64,000 nt of DNA from Georgenia satyanarayanai (lineage in GTDB: Bacteria > Actinomycetota > Actinomycetes > Actinomycetales > Actinomycetaceae), in the NCBI RefSeq assembly GCF_009193135.1, contig NZ_VUKC01000002.1:62001-126000 (forward strand). Direction: 5' to 3'. The notes beneath the pieces are model-generated. The model was not told the origin of the DNA. It did not search any database and saw nothing but the letters and a program-made list of their open reading frames with translations. Within the stretch, counting starts at the first letter, position 1, and the number at the start of each line of letters is the position of its first letter. A program made the position numbers and the translations under genes. Shown in pieces: positions 53,762 to 62,016 of the stretch.

Positions 53762-54475
53762 GTGACAGAGCCCGTCAGCGGTCAGCTGGCCCCCGCGGTC
53801 GCCCGCAGCTCCGGCATGCTCCTCGCCGACCAGGCGGTCGACGCGGTCCTCCCGCTGCTTACGGCAGCGGTCCTGCACACCGTGCCGGTGGCCTCCGGCG
53901 CCGGCATCACGCTGACCGCGGACGACGGCAGCCCGACCACGGCCGCGGGCACCGATCCCGTCGTCACGAGCGCGGACGCGCTCCAGTACGAGCTGGACGA
54001 GGGGCCGTGCCTCACGGCGTGGCGCGAGCAGCGGTCGGTGCGGGTCGACGACGTCACCGCGGAGACCCGCTGGCCCCGCTGGACGAGCGCGGTGGCCGGC
54101 CTCGGGCTGCGGTCGGTGCTGAGCACGCCCCTCGTCGCCGGCAGCGCGACCGTCGGTGCCCTCAAGCTCTACTCCCGGGACACCAGGGCCTTCTCGAGCA
54201 CCGACGAGACGACCGCCAAGCTCCTCGCGGCCCAGGCGGCGATCCTCGTCAGCAGCGCCCGCCGGTTCCGCCGCGCCGGGGAGATCGGCGAGGAGGTCCA
54301 GGCCCTGCTCGCGCAGCGTGACGCCGTCACCCGGGCAACAGGTTTCGTCATGGGCCGCGACCACGTGCCCGAGGACGTCGCCTTCGCCCACCTCGTGAGC
54401 CTGGCACGCAGCGAGGGCCGCAGCGTGCACGCCACGGCCCAGCGGCTGCTCAGCTCCCCGAGGGCGGCCCGGTGA
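53762..54475 (+). CDS. GAF-ANTAR domain RNA-binding antiterminator-like protein
   Basis: The 237 residues combine a GAF sensor (about 20-165; DEGPCLTAWREQRSVRVDD) with a C-terminal ANTAR domain (RDAVTRATGFVMGRD then VAFAHLVSLARSEG). ANTAR proteins bind RNA hairpins and prevent termination, usually when a signal sensed by GAF or phosphorylation arrives. The target RNA is unknown. It starts with GTG at 53762 and ends one base before the PP2C gene, so the two are made together. Confidence 0.87.
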   Translation: MTEPVSGQLAPAVARSSGMLLADQAVDAVLPLLTAAVLHTVPVASGAGITLTADDGSPTTAAGTDPVVTSADALQYELDEGPCLTAWREQRSVRVDDVTAETRWPRWTSAVAGLGLRSVLSTPLVAGSATVGALKLYSRDTRAFSSTDETTAKLLAAQAAILVSSARRFRRAGEIGEEVQALLAQRDAVTRATGFVMGRDHVPEDVAFAHLVSLARSEGRSVHATAQRLLSSPRAAR

Positions 54476-54476
54476 C

Positions 54477-55943
54477 GTGGCCACCCTCAGCGCAGCGCGG
54501 CAGCGGGACCGCACCCGCCAGGCCCAGACGCGCGCCGCGTTGAGCACCGACGAGCTGTGGCTGCGGTACTTCTCGCTCGGGGGCACCGCCGGGCCGCTGG
54601 AGCTGGACGCCTACCTCAACGGCGCCCTCGAGCTGCCGGGCGCCCAGCGCGACCGGGTGGCGCTGGCGGTCAACGAGCACCTCGACGCCCTGGGCCGCGT
54701 CCGCGCGCCGCTGTCCCGGCCGCTGCGCGTGGCCGGACCGCCCAGCGGACACCTCGCAGCCCTCACCGAGCTCCTCCGTGCGACCCACGAGGGCGCGCCG
54801 GACGAGCTGCCCGCCGCCGTCGACCGCGCCGCCGCCCACCTCGGTGTCACCTGCGTCGTGCACCTCGCGGACTACGCGAAGGAGACCCTCGCGCCGATGC
54901 CCGGGCCCTCCGGGCGGGGTGGGCCCACCCTGGGCATCGGGTCCACGCTCGCCGGGCGCGCCTACCAGCTCGTCACCACCCAGCACGGCGCGGGTACCGA
55001 TGGGCGGGCGCGCCTGTGGGTGCCGATCATCGACGGCGCGGACCGCCTCGGTGTCCTCGAGGTCGTCCCCGACAGCCCGGACGACGTCCACGACCCCGCG
55101 CTGCGCCGGGAGTGCTGGACGCTCGCCCACTACGTCGGCTACCTCCTCACGGCGGGGTCCGAGTGCGGGGACGCGGTCGACGCCGTGCGCCGCACCAGCC
55201 CCCGCACGGTCGAGGCCGACCTCGTCTGGACCATGCTCCCCCCGCTGACGGCGCGGACCGGCAAGGTGCTCGTCAGCGGCCACATCGAGCCGAGCGACGA
55301 CATGGGCGGGGACGTCTTCGACTACGCCCTGTCCTCCCGCTCGGCCTCCTTCGCCATCCTCGACGCGACCGGTCACGACCTGCGGGCCAGCCTCGCGGCG
55401 GCCACCGCCCTGGCGGCCTACCGCAACGCCCGGCGGCAGGGCAGGGGCCTGTTCGCCCAGGCCGACCACGTCCACCGGACGATCTCCGAGCACTTCACCG
55501 AGCAGACGATGTACACGACCGGCGTCCTCGGTGAGCTCGACCTCGACACCGGCCGGCTGCGCTACCTCGCGGCCGGTCACCCCCACCCGCTGCTCCTCCG
55601 CGACGGCAAGGTCGTCAGGTCGCTCGTGGCCGGCCGCCGGCCCATGCTCGGCCTCGACCTGCGCGACAGCTCCCTGGGCGAGGAGCAGCTCGAGCGCGGG
55701 GACACCATCGTGCTCTACACCGACGGCATCACCGAGGGGCGCGACGCGAACCGCCAGCAGTTCGGCGTCGAGCGCCTCGTCGACCACGTCGAGCGGGCGG
55801 CCGCCGACCGTCTCCCGCTGCCCGAGACGGTGCGGCGGCTGTTCGCCGCCATCCTGCGCCACCAGCAGGGGCGGCTCCAGGACGACGCCACGCTCCTCCT
55901 CCTCCAGTGGGGCGCGCCGACGGTCTACGACCCTGCCCCCTGA
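54477..55943 (+). CDS. PP2C (SpoIIE) phosphatase
   Basis: The 488-residue protein has an N-terminal region of about 235 residues containing a GAF-like fold (TCVVHLADYAKETLAPMPG), then a SpoIIE-type PP2C domain (about 245-480) with DDMGGDVFDYAL and LDATGHDLRASLAAA metal motifs and DDATLLLLQW at the end. It probably dephosphorylates a STAS protein. The sequence has GGDVFD in place of GGDWYD, a mild departure. GTG 54477 begins one base after the GAF-ANTAR stop. Its last 19 bp overlap the convergent NUDIX gene. Confidence 0.87.
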   Translation: MATLSAARQRDRTRQAQTRAALSTDELWLRYFSLGGTAGPLELDAYLNGALELPGAQRDRVALAVNEHLDALGRVRAPLSRPLRVAGPPSGHLAALTELLRATHEGAPDELPAAVDRAAAHLGVTCVVHLADYAKETLAPMPGPSGRGGPTLGIGSTLAGRAYQLVTTQHGAGTDGRARLWVPIIDGADRLGVLEVVPDSPDDVHDPALRRECWTLAHYVGYLLTAGSECGDAVDAVRRTSPRTVEADLVWTMLPPLTARTGKVLVSGHIEPSDDMGGDVFDYALSSRSASFAILDATGHDLRASLAAATALAAYRNARRQGRGLFAQADHVHRTISEHFTEQTMYTTGVLGELDLDTGRLRYLAAGHPHPLLLRDGKVVRSLVAGRRPMLGLDLRDSSLGEEQLERGDTIVLYTDGITEGRDANRQQFGVERLVDHVERAAADRLPLPETVRRLFAAILRHQQGRLQDDATLLLLQWGAPTVYDPAP

Positions 55944-56386
55944 GACCACTGCTCGACGCTCCGCACGGCGAGGTCGACGATCTCCGCGGTGCGCTCGGGC
56001 AGGGGCAGCTCGGCCAGGGGCACCCACCTCGCGAAGTCCGTGGTCCCGCCCGTCTCGGTCGTCCCCAGCTGCCCGCCGACGACGCGGGCGCGGAAGAGGA
56101 AGCGCTGGGACCGGTAGGGGCGGGGGAAGGGACCACCGGCCGGTGCCGTGTGGTGGTGGATCGTCAGCAGCGGCCCGAGCTCGACGTCGTAGCCGGTCTC
56201 CTCGTACGCCTCCCGCACGACGGCATCCTCGACGGCCTCGTCGAACTCCACGCCGCCGCCGGGCAGGGACCAGCCCGGCGTCCCGCCGTCGGCGCCGCCG
56301 TTGAACCAGGTGAGGAGGAGCTCCTCGGCGTCGTTGACGATGACGGCGTAGGCAGCGAGACGGGTGTCGTACTCGGTGTAGTGCAC
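55925..56386 (-). CDS. NUDIX hydrolase
   Basis: The 153-residue protein has the NUDIX box GGGVEFDEAVEDAVVREAYEE (positions about 45-66), where the Glu residues bind magnesium. It hydrolyses a nucleoside diphosphate derivative, but the substrate is not known. The start is GTG 56386 with a TACAGT -10 box six bases upstream, a leaderless pattern, and no ribosome-binding site. The 3' end overlaps the PP2C gene on the opposite strand. Confidence 0.87.
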   Translation of the reverse strand: MHYTEYDTRLAAYAVIVNDAEELLLTWFNGGADGGTPGWSLPGGGVEFDEAVEDAVVREAYEETGYDVELGPLLTIHHHTAPAGGPFPRPYRSQRFLFRARVVGGQLGTTETGGTTDFARWVPLAELPLPERTAEIVDLAVRSVEQWSQGAGS

Positions 56387-56429
56387 CCGAGGACTGTACG
56401 GCGCACGCGGGCCGTGCCAAGGTCGTGTC

Positions 56430-57185
56430 GTGGACGGGAACGAGCCCGAGGACCTGCACGGACGGACCTTCCGCGGCCGCAACCTGCGCGGGTCGCGCTT
56501 CGTCGGCTGCGACCTCGGCGGCGTCGTCGTGCGCGGCAGCGACGTCGCCGGGATGGAGGTCGACTCGCCGTGGCTCCTCGAGGACGGCGGCACGTTCCTC
56601 GTCAACGGGGTCGACGTCGTGCCGCTCGTCGACGCCGAGCTCGACCGCCGCTTCCCGGGCCGGGAGCTGCGCAGGGCGGACGACCCGGAGGGGTTGCGGC
56701 GCGCCTGGGCGGCCCTCGAGGAGACGTGGGCGGCCACGGTCGCCCGTGCCACCGCGATGCCTGCCGCCACGGTGGACCGGTCGGTCGACGGCGAGTGGTC
56801 CTTCGCCCAGACTCTGCGCCATCTCGTCATGGCCACCGACACGTGGCTCGGGCGGGCGGTCCTTCAGCGCGAGCACCCCTTCCATCCCCTCGGCCTGCCG
56901 AATGACGACGACGGCGCCGGCACCGCCGCCTTCGACGGCTCGGAGTTCTCCTCCCGGGCACCGTCGTTCGAGGAGGTGCTCGCGGCGCGCGCCGACCGCC
57001 AGGCGCTGGTCCGGGCGTACCTCAGCGACGTCACCGCCGAGCAGCTCGACGCACCGCGCCGTAACCCGCACGCGCCGGAGCACGGGGAGACGGTGCTCTC
57101 CTGCCTGCGGACGATCCTCGAGGAGGAGTGGGAGCACCACCGCTACGCCGTGCGCGACCTCGACGCCCTGCCGACGTCCGCGTAA
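56430..57185 (+). CDS. DinB-family protein with pentapeptide-repeat N-terminus
   Basis: The first 50 residues form a short pentapeptide repeat (DLHGRTFRGRNLRGSRFVGC), and residues about 85-250 form a DinB four-helix bundle with the metal-type histidines in TLRHLVMATDTWLGRAVL and EEEWEHHRYAV. DinB proteins are often thiol transferases linked to mycothiol, or of unknown function. The start is GTG 56430, preceded by AAGG. It is divergent from the NUDIX gene. The gap to 57391 holds the ABC transporter promoter. Confidence 0.8.
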   Translation: MDGNEPEDLHGRTFRGRNLRGSRFVGCDLGGVVVRGSDVAGMEVDSPWLLEDGGTFLVNGVDVVPLVDAELDRRFPGRELRRADDPEGLRRAWAALEETWAATVARATAMPAATVDRSVDGEWSFAQTLRHLVMATDTWLGRAVLQREHPFHPLGLPNDDDGAGTAAFDGSEFSSRAPSFEEVLAARADRQALVRAYLSDVTAEQLDAPRRNPHAPEHGETVLSCLRTILEEEWEHHRYAVRDLDALPTSA

Positions 57186-57294
57186 GCAGGTCGGCGACGA
57201 CCCGGGTCTTGGCCCGGGTGCAGGCCTCCCGGCCGTCGACGTCCCGGCGTCCCGGCGGCACTCCCCGCGGACGGGCCGAGGAGTGAGACGAAGG

Positions 57295-57312
57295 AGTCCG
57301 GCATACCGGACT
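57295..57312. promoter_or_regulatory. Palindrome upstream of the ABC transporter operon
   Basis: AGTCCGG and CCGGACT form a perfect 7-bp inverted repeat around CATA. It lies 24 bp before the -35 box at 57336, the usual place for an activator or repressor site of a sulfur- or nitrogen-source operon. Confidence 0.45.
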
Positions 57313-57335
57313 GTGGGACGGACCCGGTCGGGCCG

Positions 57336-57364
57336 TTGTCACCCCTCAGGGCCGCTCCTAGCGT
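57336..57364 (+). promoter_or_regulatory. Sigma-70-type promoter of the ABC transporter operon
   Basis: TTGTCA at 57336-57341 and TAGCGT at 57359-57364 are separated by exactly 17 bp, which fits a housekeeping promoter. Transcription would start near 57371, about 20 bp before the ATG at 57391, leaving room for the GAGGAG site. Confidence 0.65.
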
Positions 57365-57390
57365 CGAGCCGTCCACCCCGAGGAGCCCCC

Positions 57391-58194
57391 ATGACCATCA
57401 CCGCCGTCCGCGAGCACCCCGCCCACGCCGTCGAGCTGGCGGGCGTCACCCGGACCTTCGCCCCGCGGCGGGCCGGCCTGGCGCCCCGCACCGTCCTCGC
57501 GGGGGTCGACCTGTCGGTCGGCGCGGGGGAGATCGTCGCGCTGCTCGGTGCCTCCGGCTGCGGCAAGTCCACGCTCCTGCGCCAGGTGTGCGGCCTCGAC
57601 TCCCCCACGGGTGGTCGGATCACCATCGCCGGCACCCCGGTGAGCGGGGCCGACCCGCGCTGCGCCTTCGCCTTCCAGGAACCGCGCCTGCTGCCCTGGC
57701 GCAGCCTGCGCCAGAACGTCGCGCTCGGCCTGCCCCGCGGCACCGACCGGGCCGCCGGCGCGGAGCGGGTCACCGAGCTCCTCGGGCTCGTCGGTCTCGG
57801 CGACCGCGCCGAGGACCGCCCCCGCCAGGTGTCCGGCGGGATGGCCCAGCGCGCCTCCCTCGCCCGCGCCCTCGCCCGCCGACCCGGGGTGCTGCTCCTC
57901 GACGAGCCCTTCGGCGCCCTGGACGCCCTCACCCGCCTCAACATGCAGGACCTCCTGCTCGAGCTCCACGCCGCCGAGCCCACCACCGTGCTTCTCGTGA
58001 CCCACGACGTCGAGGAGGCCCTCTACCTCGCCGACCGCGTCGTCCTCCTCGGGCCCGGCCCCGACGGCGCGAGCACGGTCCAGACCGTCGTCGACGTCCC
58101 CGGTGCCCGTCCTCGCGACCGCGCCAGCACCGAGCTCGCCCACCTGCGCGCCGAGCTCCTCGAGGGCCTCGGGGTCGACACCCACCACACCTGA
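57391..58194 (+). CDS. ABC transporter ATP-binding protein, sulfonate/nitrate/taurine type
   Basis: The 267-residue ATPase has Walker A GASGCGKST, Q-loop FQEPRLLPW, signature VSGGMAQRASLARAL, Walker B GVLLLDEPFGALDALTR and the switch THDVEEAL. It resembles SsuB and TauB. It energises import of a small anion such as an alkanesulfonate. ATG 57391 follows GAGGAG. It begins a three-gene operon. Confidence 0.92.
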   Translation: MTITAVREHPAHAVELAGVTRTFAPRRAGLAPRTVLAGVDLSVGAGEIVALLGASGCGKSTLLRQVCGLDSPTGGRITIAGTPVSGADPRCAFAFQEPRLLPWRSLRQNVALGLPRGTDRAAGAERVTELLGLVGLGDRAEDRPRQVSGGMAQRASLARALARRPGVLLLDEPFGALDALTRLNMQDLLLELHAAEPTTVLLVTHDVEEALYLADRVVLLGPGPDGASTVQTVVDVPGARPRDRASTELAHLRAELLEGLGVDTHHT

Positions 58195-58221
58195 GCCCCA
58201 CCCCACCCGGAAGGCACGCCC

Positions 58222-59256
58222 ATGACCCGCACCACCACCGCCGCCGCGCTCACCGCCGTCGGCGCCCTGCTCCTGTCCGGCTGCGTGGCCGGTGAGGGCT
58301 CCGCGATCGCCGACGACGGCGGGGAGGGTACCTGGAGCGCCGACACCCTCACCGTCGACTTCGCCACCTACAACCCCCTCAGCCTCATCATCCGCGAGCA
58401 GGGTTGGCTCGAGGCCACCCTCGGCCCGGACGTCACGGTCGAGTGGGTGCAGTCCGCCGGCTCGAACAAGGCCAACGAGCTGCTCCGCTCGGGCGCTGCC
58501 GACGTGGCCTCCACGGCCGGCTCGGCCGCGCTGCTCGCCCGCGCCAACGAGTCCCCGATCCACACCATCGCGCTGTTCGACCAGCCCGAGTGGTCGGCGA
58601 TCGTCGTCCCCGAGGACTCGGACATCGACTCCGTGGAGGACCTGGCCGGCCGCTCGGTCGCCGCGACCCGCGGCACCGACCCCTACTTCTTCTTCGTCCA
58701 GAGCCTGGAGGAGCACGGCGTCGACATCGCCGACGTCGAGGTGCAGAACCTCCAGCACGCCGACGGCCGGGTGGCCCTGGAGAACGGCGCCGTCGACGCG
58801 TGGGCGGGCCTGGACCCGATCATGGCGGACACGGAGATCAACGCCGGCTCCCGGCTGCTCTACCGGAACGTCGACTTCAACACCTACGGCTTCCTCAACG
58901 CGACCGAGGACTTCCTCGAGACGTCCCCGGACCTCGCACAGGTGGTCGTCGACGCCTACGAGAAGGCGCGGGAGTGGGCGGCGGAGAACCCCGAGGAGAC
59001 GGTCGCGATCCTCGCCGAGGTCGCCGGCATCGAGCCCGCCGTCGCCGAGCGGGTGGTCCTCGAGCGCACCAACCTCGATGTCGAGGCCGTCCCCGGCGAC
59101 GCGCAACGCGCCGTCCTCGAGGTGGTCGGCCCGATCTTCGTCGAGACCGGTGACGTGCGCACCCAGGAGGAGATCGACAAGGCCCTCGACACGCTCATCG
59201 ACGACACGTGGGCCCGCCAGGCCGACGCCACGACCATCACCGAGGCGGGGTCCTGA
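58222..59256 (+). CDS. Substrate-binding lipoprotein of the sulfonate-type ABC transporter
   Basis: The 344-residue protein has a signal sequence with lipobox LLLSGC, then a SsuA-like binding domain (EWVQSAGSNKANELLRSGAA; ASTAGSAALLARANESPIHT). It would capture a sulfonate, taurine or similar anion outside the membrane. There is no desulfonation enzyme (SsuD or TauD) in the window, so the substrate is unproven. It follows the ATPase by 27 bp. Confidence 0.9.
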   Translation: MTRTTTAAALTAVGALLLSGCVAGEGSAIADDGGEGTWSADTLTVDFATYNPLSLIIREQGWLEATLGPDVTVEWVQSAGSNKANELLRSGAADVASTAGSAALLARANESPIHTIALFDQPEWSAIVVPEDSDIDSVEDLAGRSVAATRGTDPYFFFVQSLEEHGVDIADVEVQNLQHADGRVALENGAVDAWAGLDPIMADTEINAGSRLLYRNVDFNTYGFLNATEDFLETSPDLAQVVVDAYEKAREWAAENPEETVAILAEVAGIEPAVAERVVLERTNLDVEAVPGDAQRAVLEVVGPIFVETGDVRTQEEIDKALDTLIDDTWARQADATTITEAGS

Positions 59257-59257
59257 C

Positions 59258-60088
59258 ATGGCCGCGCTCACCCTCCCCCGTGCCACCACGCCCCACGACG
59301 CGCAGACGACGGCGGAGGCCGCGCCCGTGCAGGCGGGCTCCTCCCGGTGGCGCGCCCTCGCCGTCGTCGCCGTCCCGCTCGCGCTCCTCGGCCTGTGGCA
59401 CCTGCTCACCGCCGTCACCGGCGTCTTCCCCTCCTACCAGCTGCCCGCGCCCGCGGCGGTGTGGGCGGCGGGCACGGAGCTCGCGGCCGACGGGACGCTG
59501 TGGACCCACGTGGCCATCTCGACCCAGCGGGTCCTCCTCGGCTTCGCCGTCGGGGCGGTCGTCGGGCTGGCCGTGGGGGCGCTGGTCGGCCTGTCCCGCT
59601 GGGCGGACACGCTGCTGGCCGGGACCGTGGGCGCGGCGCGCGCCGTGCCGTCGCTGGCCTGGGTGCCGCTGCTCATCCTGTGGATCGGCATCAACGAGGA
59701 CTCCAAGGTCACGCTCATCGCCATCGGCGCCTTCTTCCCCGTGTACACGACGGTGGCCTCCGCGCTGCGGCACGTCGACCCGCACCTCGTCGAGGTGGGT
59801 CGGGCCTACGGCTACCGCGGGGTCGGACTCCTCACCCGGGTGCAGCTGCCCGCCGTGACCCCGTCGGTGGCCGCCGGACTGCGGCTCGCGCTGGCTCAGG
59901 CGTGGCTCTTCCTCGTCGCCGCGGAGCTCATCGCGTCCTCGATGGGGCTGGGCTTCCTCCTCACCGACTCCCAGAACAACGGGAGGGTGGACCGGATCCT
60001 CCTCGCCATCATCGCGCTGGCCGTCCTCGGCAAGGCGACCGACAGTCTCCTCGGGCTCGTCGAGAGGCGCCTGGCACGCCGCTGGTGA
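59258..60088 (+). CDS. Permease of the sulfonate-type ABC transporter
   Basis: The 276-residue protein has six hydrophobic helices and the EAA loop of binding-protein-dependent permeases (EVGRAYGYRGVGLLTRVQLPA). It is SsuC-like and forms the membrane channel. The ATG at 59258 lies one base after the previous stop. The hairpin at 60164-60194 closes the operon. Confidence 0.92.
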   Translation: MAALTLPRATTPHDAQTTAEAAPVQAGSSRWRALAVVAVPLALLGLWHLLTAVTGVFPSYQLPAPAAVWAAGTELAADGTLWTHVAISTQRVLLGFAVGAVVGLAVGALVGLSRWADTLLAGTVGAARAVPSLAWVPLLILWIGINEDSKVTLIAIGAFFPVYTTVASALRHVDPHLVEVGRAYGYRGVGLLTRVQLPAVTPSVAAGLRLALAQAWLFLVAAELIASSMGLGFLLTDSQNNGRVDRILLAIIALAVLGKATDSLLGLVERRLARRW

Positions 60089-60163
60089 GCGGCCCGCTCG
60101 GCGCTGCGCACGCACCGACTCTCGCTGGAGCACGGTCCCGCCGGGCCGACATGCCCGGGGGGT

Positions 60164-60194
60164 CGGTGGCCCGGCACCGCGTGCCGGGCCACCG
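60164..60194. terminator. Hairpin between ABC permease and DUF1918 genes
   Basis: CGGTGGCCCGGCA and TGCCGGGCCACCG pair perfectly around CCGCG. It separates the plus-strand ABC operon from the convergent DUF1918 gene and can terminate both. Confidence 0.88.
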
Positions 60195-60197
60195 GCC

Positions 60198-60395
60198 TCA
60201 GCCTGTGCTCGCGCGTTCGGCGGGCTCGATCACCGTTCCCGGACCCGGGAAGAACACCGACTCCTCGCCGGAGCGCGACCAGCGCACGACGTACGGCGGT
60301 CCCCCGTCCGCGCCGCGCACGGCGACGACCTCCCCGTCCCGGTCCGCCCCGTGCTGGGCACGGACGACGACGCGGTCACCAGGAGCAGCCGACAT
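60198..60395 (-). CDS. DUF1918 family small protein
   Basis: The 65-residue protein (MSAAPGDRVVVRAQH then PPYVVRWSRSGEESVFFPGPG) matches DUF1918, a small beta-barrel family common in actinobacteria. The function is unknown. The ATG at 60395 is preceded by GGAGGT, a strong site. It is downstream of, and separate from, the DUF1697 gene by 86 bp. Confidence 0.88.
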   Translation of the reverse strand: MSAAPGDRVVVRAQHGADRDGEVVAVRGADGGPPYVVRWSRSGEESVFFPGPGTVIEPAERASTG

Positions 60396-60481
60396 GGCTC
60401 TCACCTCCCTCCTCGTGAGCGGCCGGCCACCTCGCCGGTCCTCCTCCCATGGTGGCCCGACCGGCGCGCGATCGGAAGGGC

Positions 60482-61027
60482 TCACGCCTCCAGCTTCCGC
60501 GCGACGCGCTGGACCGTGAGCCAGGTACGGACCGTGACGTCCCTGCCGTAGGTACGGCCCACCCACGCCATGAAGTCCGGCGTCGTTCCCGGGTCGCTGT
60601 TGTCGACGACGGCGAGGAACGCCCGGGTGACCGGGTCGTAGCCGACGACTCGCGTGAGCGGGTCGGGGTCCTCCGGCAGCACCACCGGGGCCGCGGGCCG
60701 GTGCTTGAGGAAGACGACCGTGAGGTAGCTGCCCCGCCCGTGGGTGAGACCGGGGAACGGGTCTGAGTCCAGGAGGGTGCCCAGCTCCTCGCCGGTCCGC
60801 ACGAGCGTCCCGCCCGGGATGCCGAGGCGCTCGTGCAGGGCGTGCTGGATGTGCTCCTCCAGGGCGGCGGTGTCCTGCGCGGGGGCATGGAAGACGATGT
60901 TCCCGCTCGCCAGGACGGAGGCGACCCGTTCGAGGCCGAGCTCCTCGAACACCGCCCGCAGCCGCTCGTTCCGCATCGCGGGGTTCGAGGGCATGATCCC
61001 GCGCAGGAGGGCCGCGTAGCCGGTCAC
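60482..61027 (-). CDS. DUF1697 family protein
   Basis: The 181 residues start GYAALLRGIMPSNPAMRNERLR and include VASVLASGNIVFHAPA, both typical of DUF1697. The family is widespread and uncharacterised. A GTG at 61027 overlaps the stop of the upstream membrane protein (GTGA), so the two are translationally coupled. No signal peptide or membrane span. Confidence 0.88.
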   Translation of the reverse strand: MTGYAALLRGIMPSNPAMRNERLRAVFEELGLERVASVLASGNIVFHAPAQDTAALEEHIQHALHERLGIPGGTLVRTGEELGTLLDSDPFPGLTHGRGSYLTVVFLKHRPAAPVVLPEDPDPLTRVVGYDPVTRAFLAVVDNSDPGTTPDFMAWVGRTYGRDVTVRTWLTVQRVARKLEA

Positions 61028-61563
61028 GGCGTCGACCCGGGGGGCCCGACCTCGACGGTGGCGTGCTCCCCGGTCCACTGCGTCCCCCGCCGGACCCCGG
61101 CACGGTAGGTGACGTCCAGCCCGTCGATGACGACCGCGCCCTCCTCCTGCGCCACGACCTCGACGACGAGCTGGTCGGTGGCGTCGAGCGGGCCCGTGGG
61201 CTCACGCAGGGACGCGCAGATGTCCTCGACATGGTCGTGGGAGACGCCGACCGACAGGTACGGGTCGGCGGGGCGGCACACGTGGACCGTCACCCGTGCC
61301 GGGGTGTCGTCGGCGACGACCCGCGGCCGGACGCCGATGAGGCTGACGTCGGCATCATGAGGCGCATAGGCCAGCCCGAGGAAGAGGGACCGACCCGGCT
61401 CGGTCGATGCGGTCACGCTGTTGCCGGGCCCCTGGAAGGCCTGCGGGTGGCTCCACCACCACAGCCCGGCGCCGAGGACGAGCGCGACGAGCAGCAGGAG
61501 GGCGAGGACGCGCCGGCGCGCCCGGCCCGTCCCCGCGGGACGGAGCCACTCCGTCGTCGTCAT
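61024..61563 (-). CDS. Single-span membrane protein, function unknown
   Basis: The 179 residues begin with a basic stretch ([11 protein letters not shown]) and one membrane helix (VLALLLLVALVLGAGLWWW), followed by an extracytoplasmic beta-rich domain containing two cysteines (TVHVCRPADPYL; DICASLREP), which may form a disulfide. I recognise no family. It is followed by the DUF1697 gene with a GTGA overlap, so they are an operon. Confidence 0.78.
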   Translation of the reverse strand: MTTTEWLRPAGTGRARRRVLALLLLVALVLGAGLWWWSHPQAFQGPGNSVTASTEPGRSLFLGLAYAPHDADVSLIGVRPRVVADDTPARVTVHVCRPADPYLSVGVSHDHVEDICASLREPTGPLDATDQLVVEVVAQEEGAVVIDGLDVTYRAGVRRGTQWTGEHATVEVGPPGSTP

Positions 61564-61642
61564 GGCCGCACAGTAGCCCCGTCACCCGGTCCTCATCCCG
61601 TGAACGGGGCCATGTGGGCGCACCGTAGGGATCCGGACGCAC

Positions 61643-61648
61643 TACGGT
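61643..61648 (+). promoter_or_regulatory. -10 box of a leaderless promoter
   Basis: TACGGT ends seven bases before the ATG at 61656, and there is no ribosome-binding site, so the transcript probably begins at the start codon. Confidence 0.5.
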
Positions 61649-61655
61649 GCTGACC

Positions 61656-62012
61656 ATGGCAGTGACGCTGAGCATGGTGACCGTCGACACGACCGACGCC
61701 GACTCCCTCGCCACGTGGTGGGCAGAGCAGACCGGCGGCGAGGTCGTCGAGCGCAACGACGGCTGGTTCGTCATGGTCGCGGGCGGCACCCTGCCCGTGC
61801 TGCTGGCCTTCCAGAAGGTCGAGGACCCGACACCCGGAAAGAACCGGATCCACCTCGACCTCGTGTCCGACGACCTCGACGCCGAGGTGGACAGGCTGCT
61901 GGCGGCCGGCGCCACTCTCGTGGCACGCCGCGGCGACGAGGGCTTCCGGTGGGTGACGCTTGCCGACCCGCAGGGCAACCAGTTCTGCGTGGCCGCGGCC
62001 GACCACGTGTGA
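61656..62012 (+). CDS. VOC (glyoxalase/bleomycin resistance) family protein
   Basis: The 118-residue protein has the paired beta-alpha-beta-beta-beta units of the VOC fold: TLSMVTVDTTDADSLATWW, then KNRIHLDLVSDDLDAEVDRL, and FRWVTLADPQGNQFCV. It resembles the glyoxalase-6 type. Metal ligands are expected from the His and Glu in these motifs. The reaction is unknown. The ATG at 61656 is directly behind a -10 box, a leaderless start. Confidence 0.85.
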   Translation: MAVTLSMVTVDTTDADSLATWWAEQTGGEVVERNDGWFVMVAGGTLPVLLAFQKVEDPTPGKNRIHLDLVSDDLDAEVDRLLAAGATLVARRGDEGFRWVTLADPQGNQFCVAAADHV

Positions 62013-62016
62013 GGCC

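Noticed and set aside
57391-60088. ABC operon considered as a nitrate or thiamine-precursor transporter
   Set aside because: The binding protein is closest to SsuA-type sequences and no nitrate or thiamine genes are linked. The substrate stays open.
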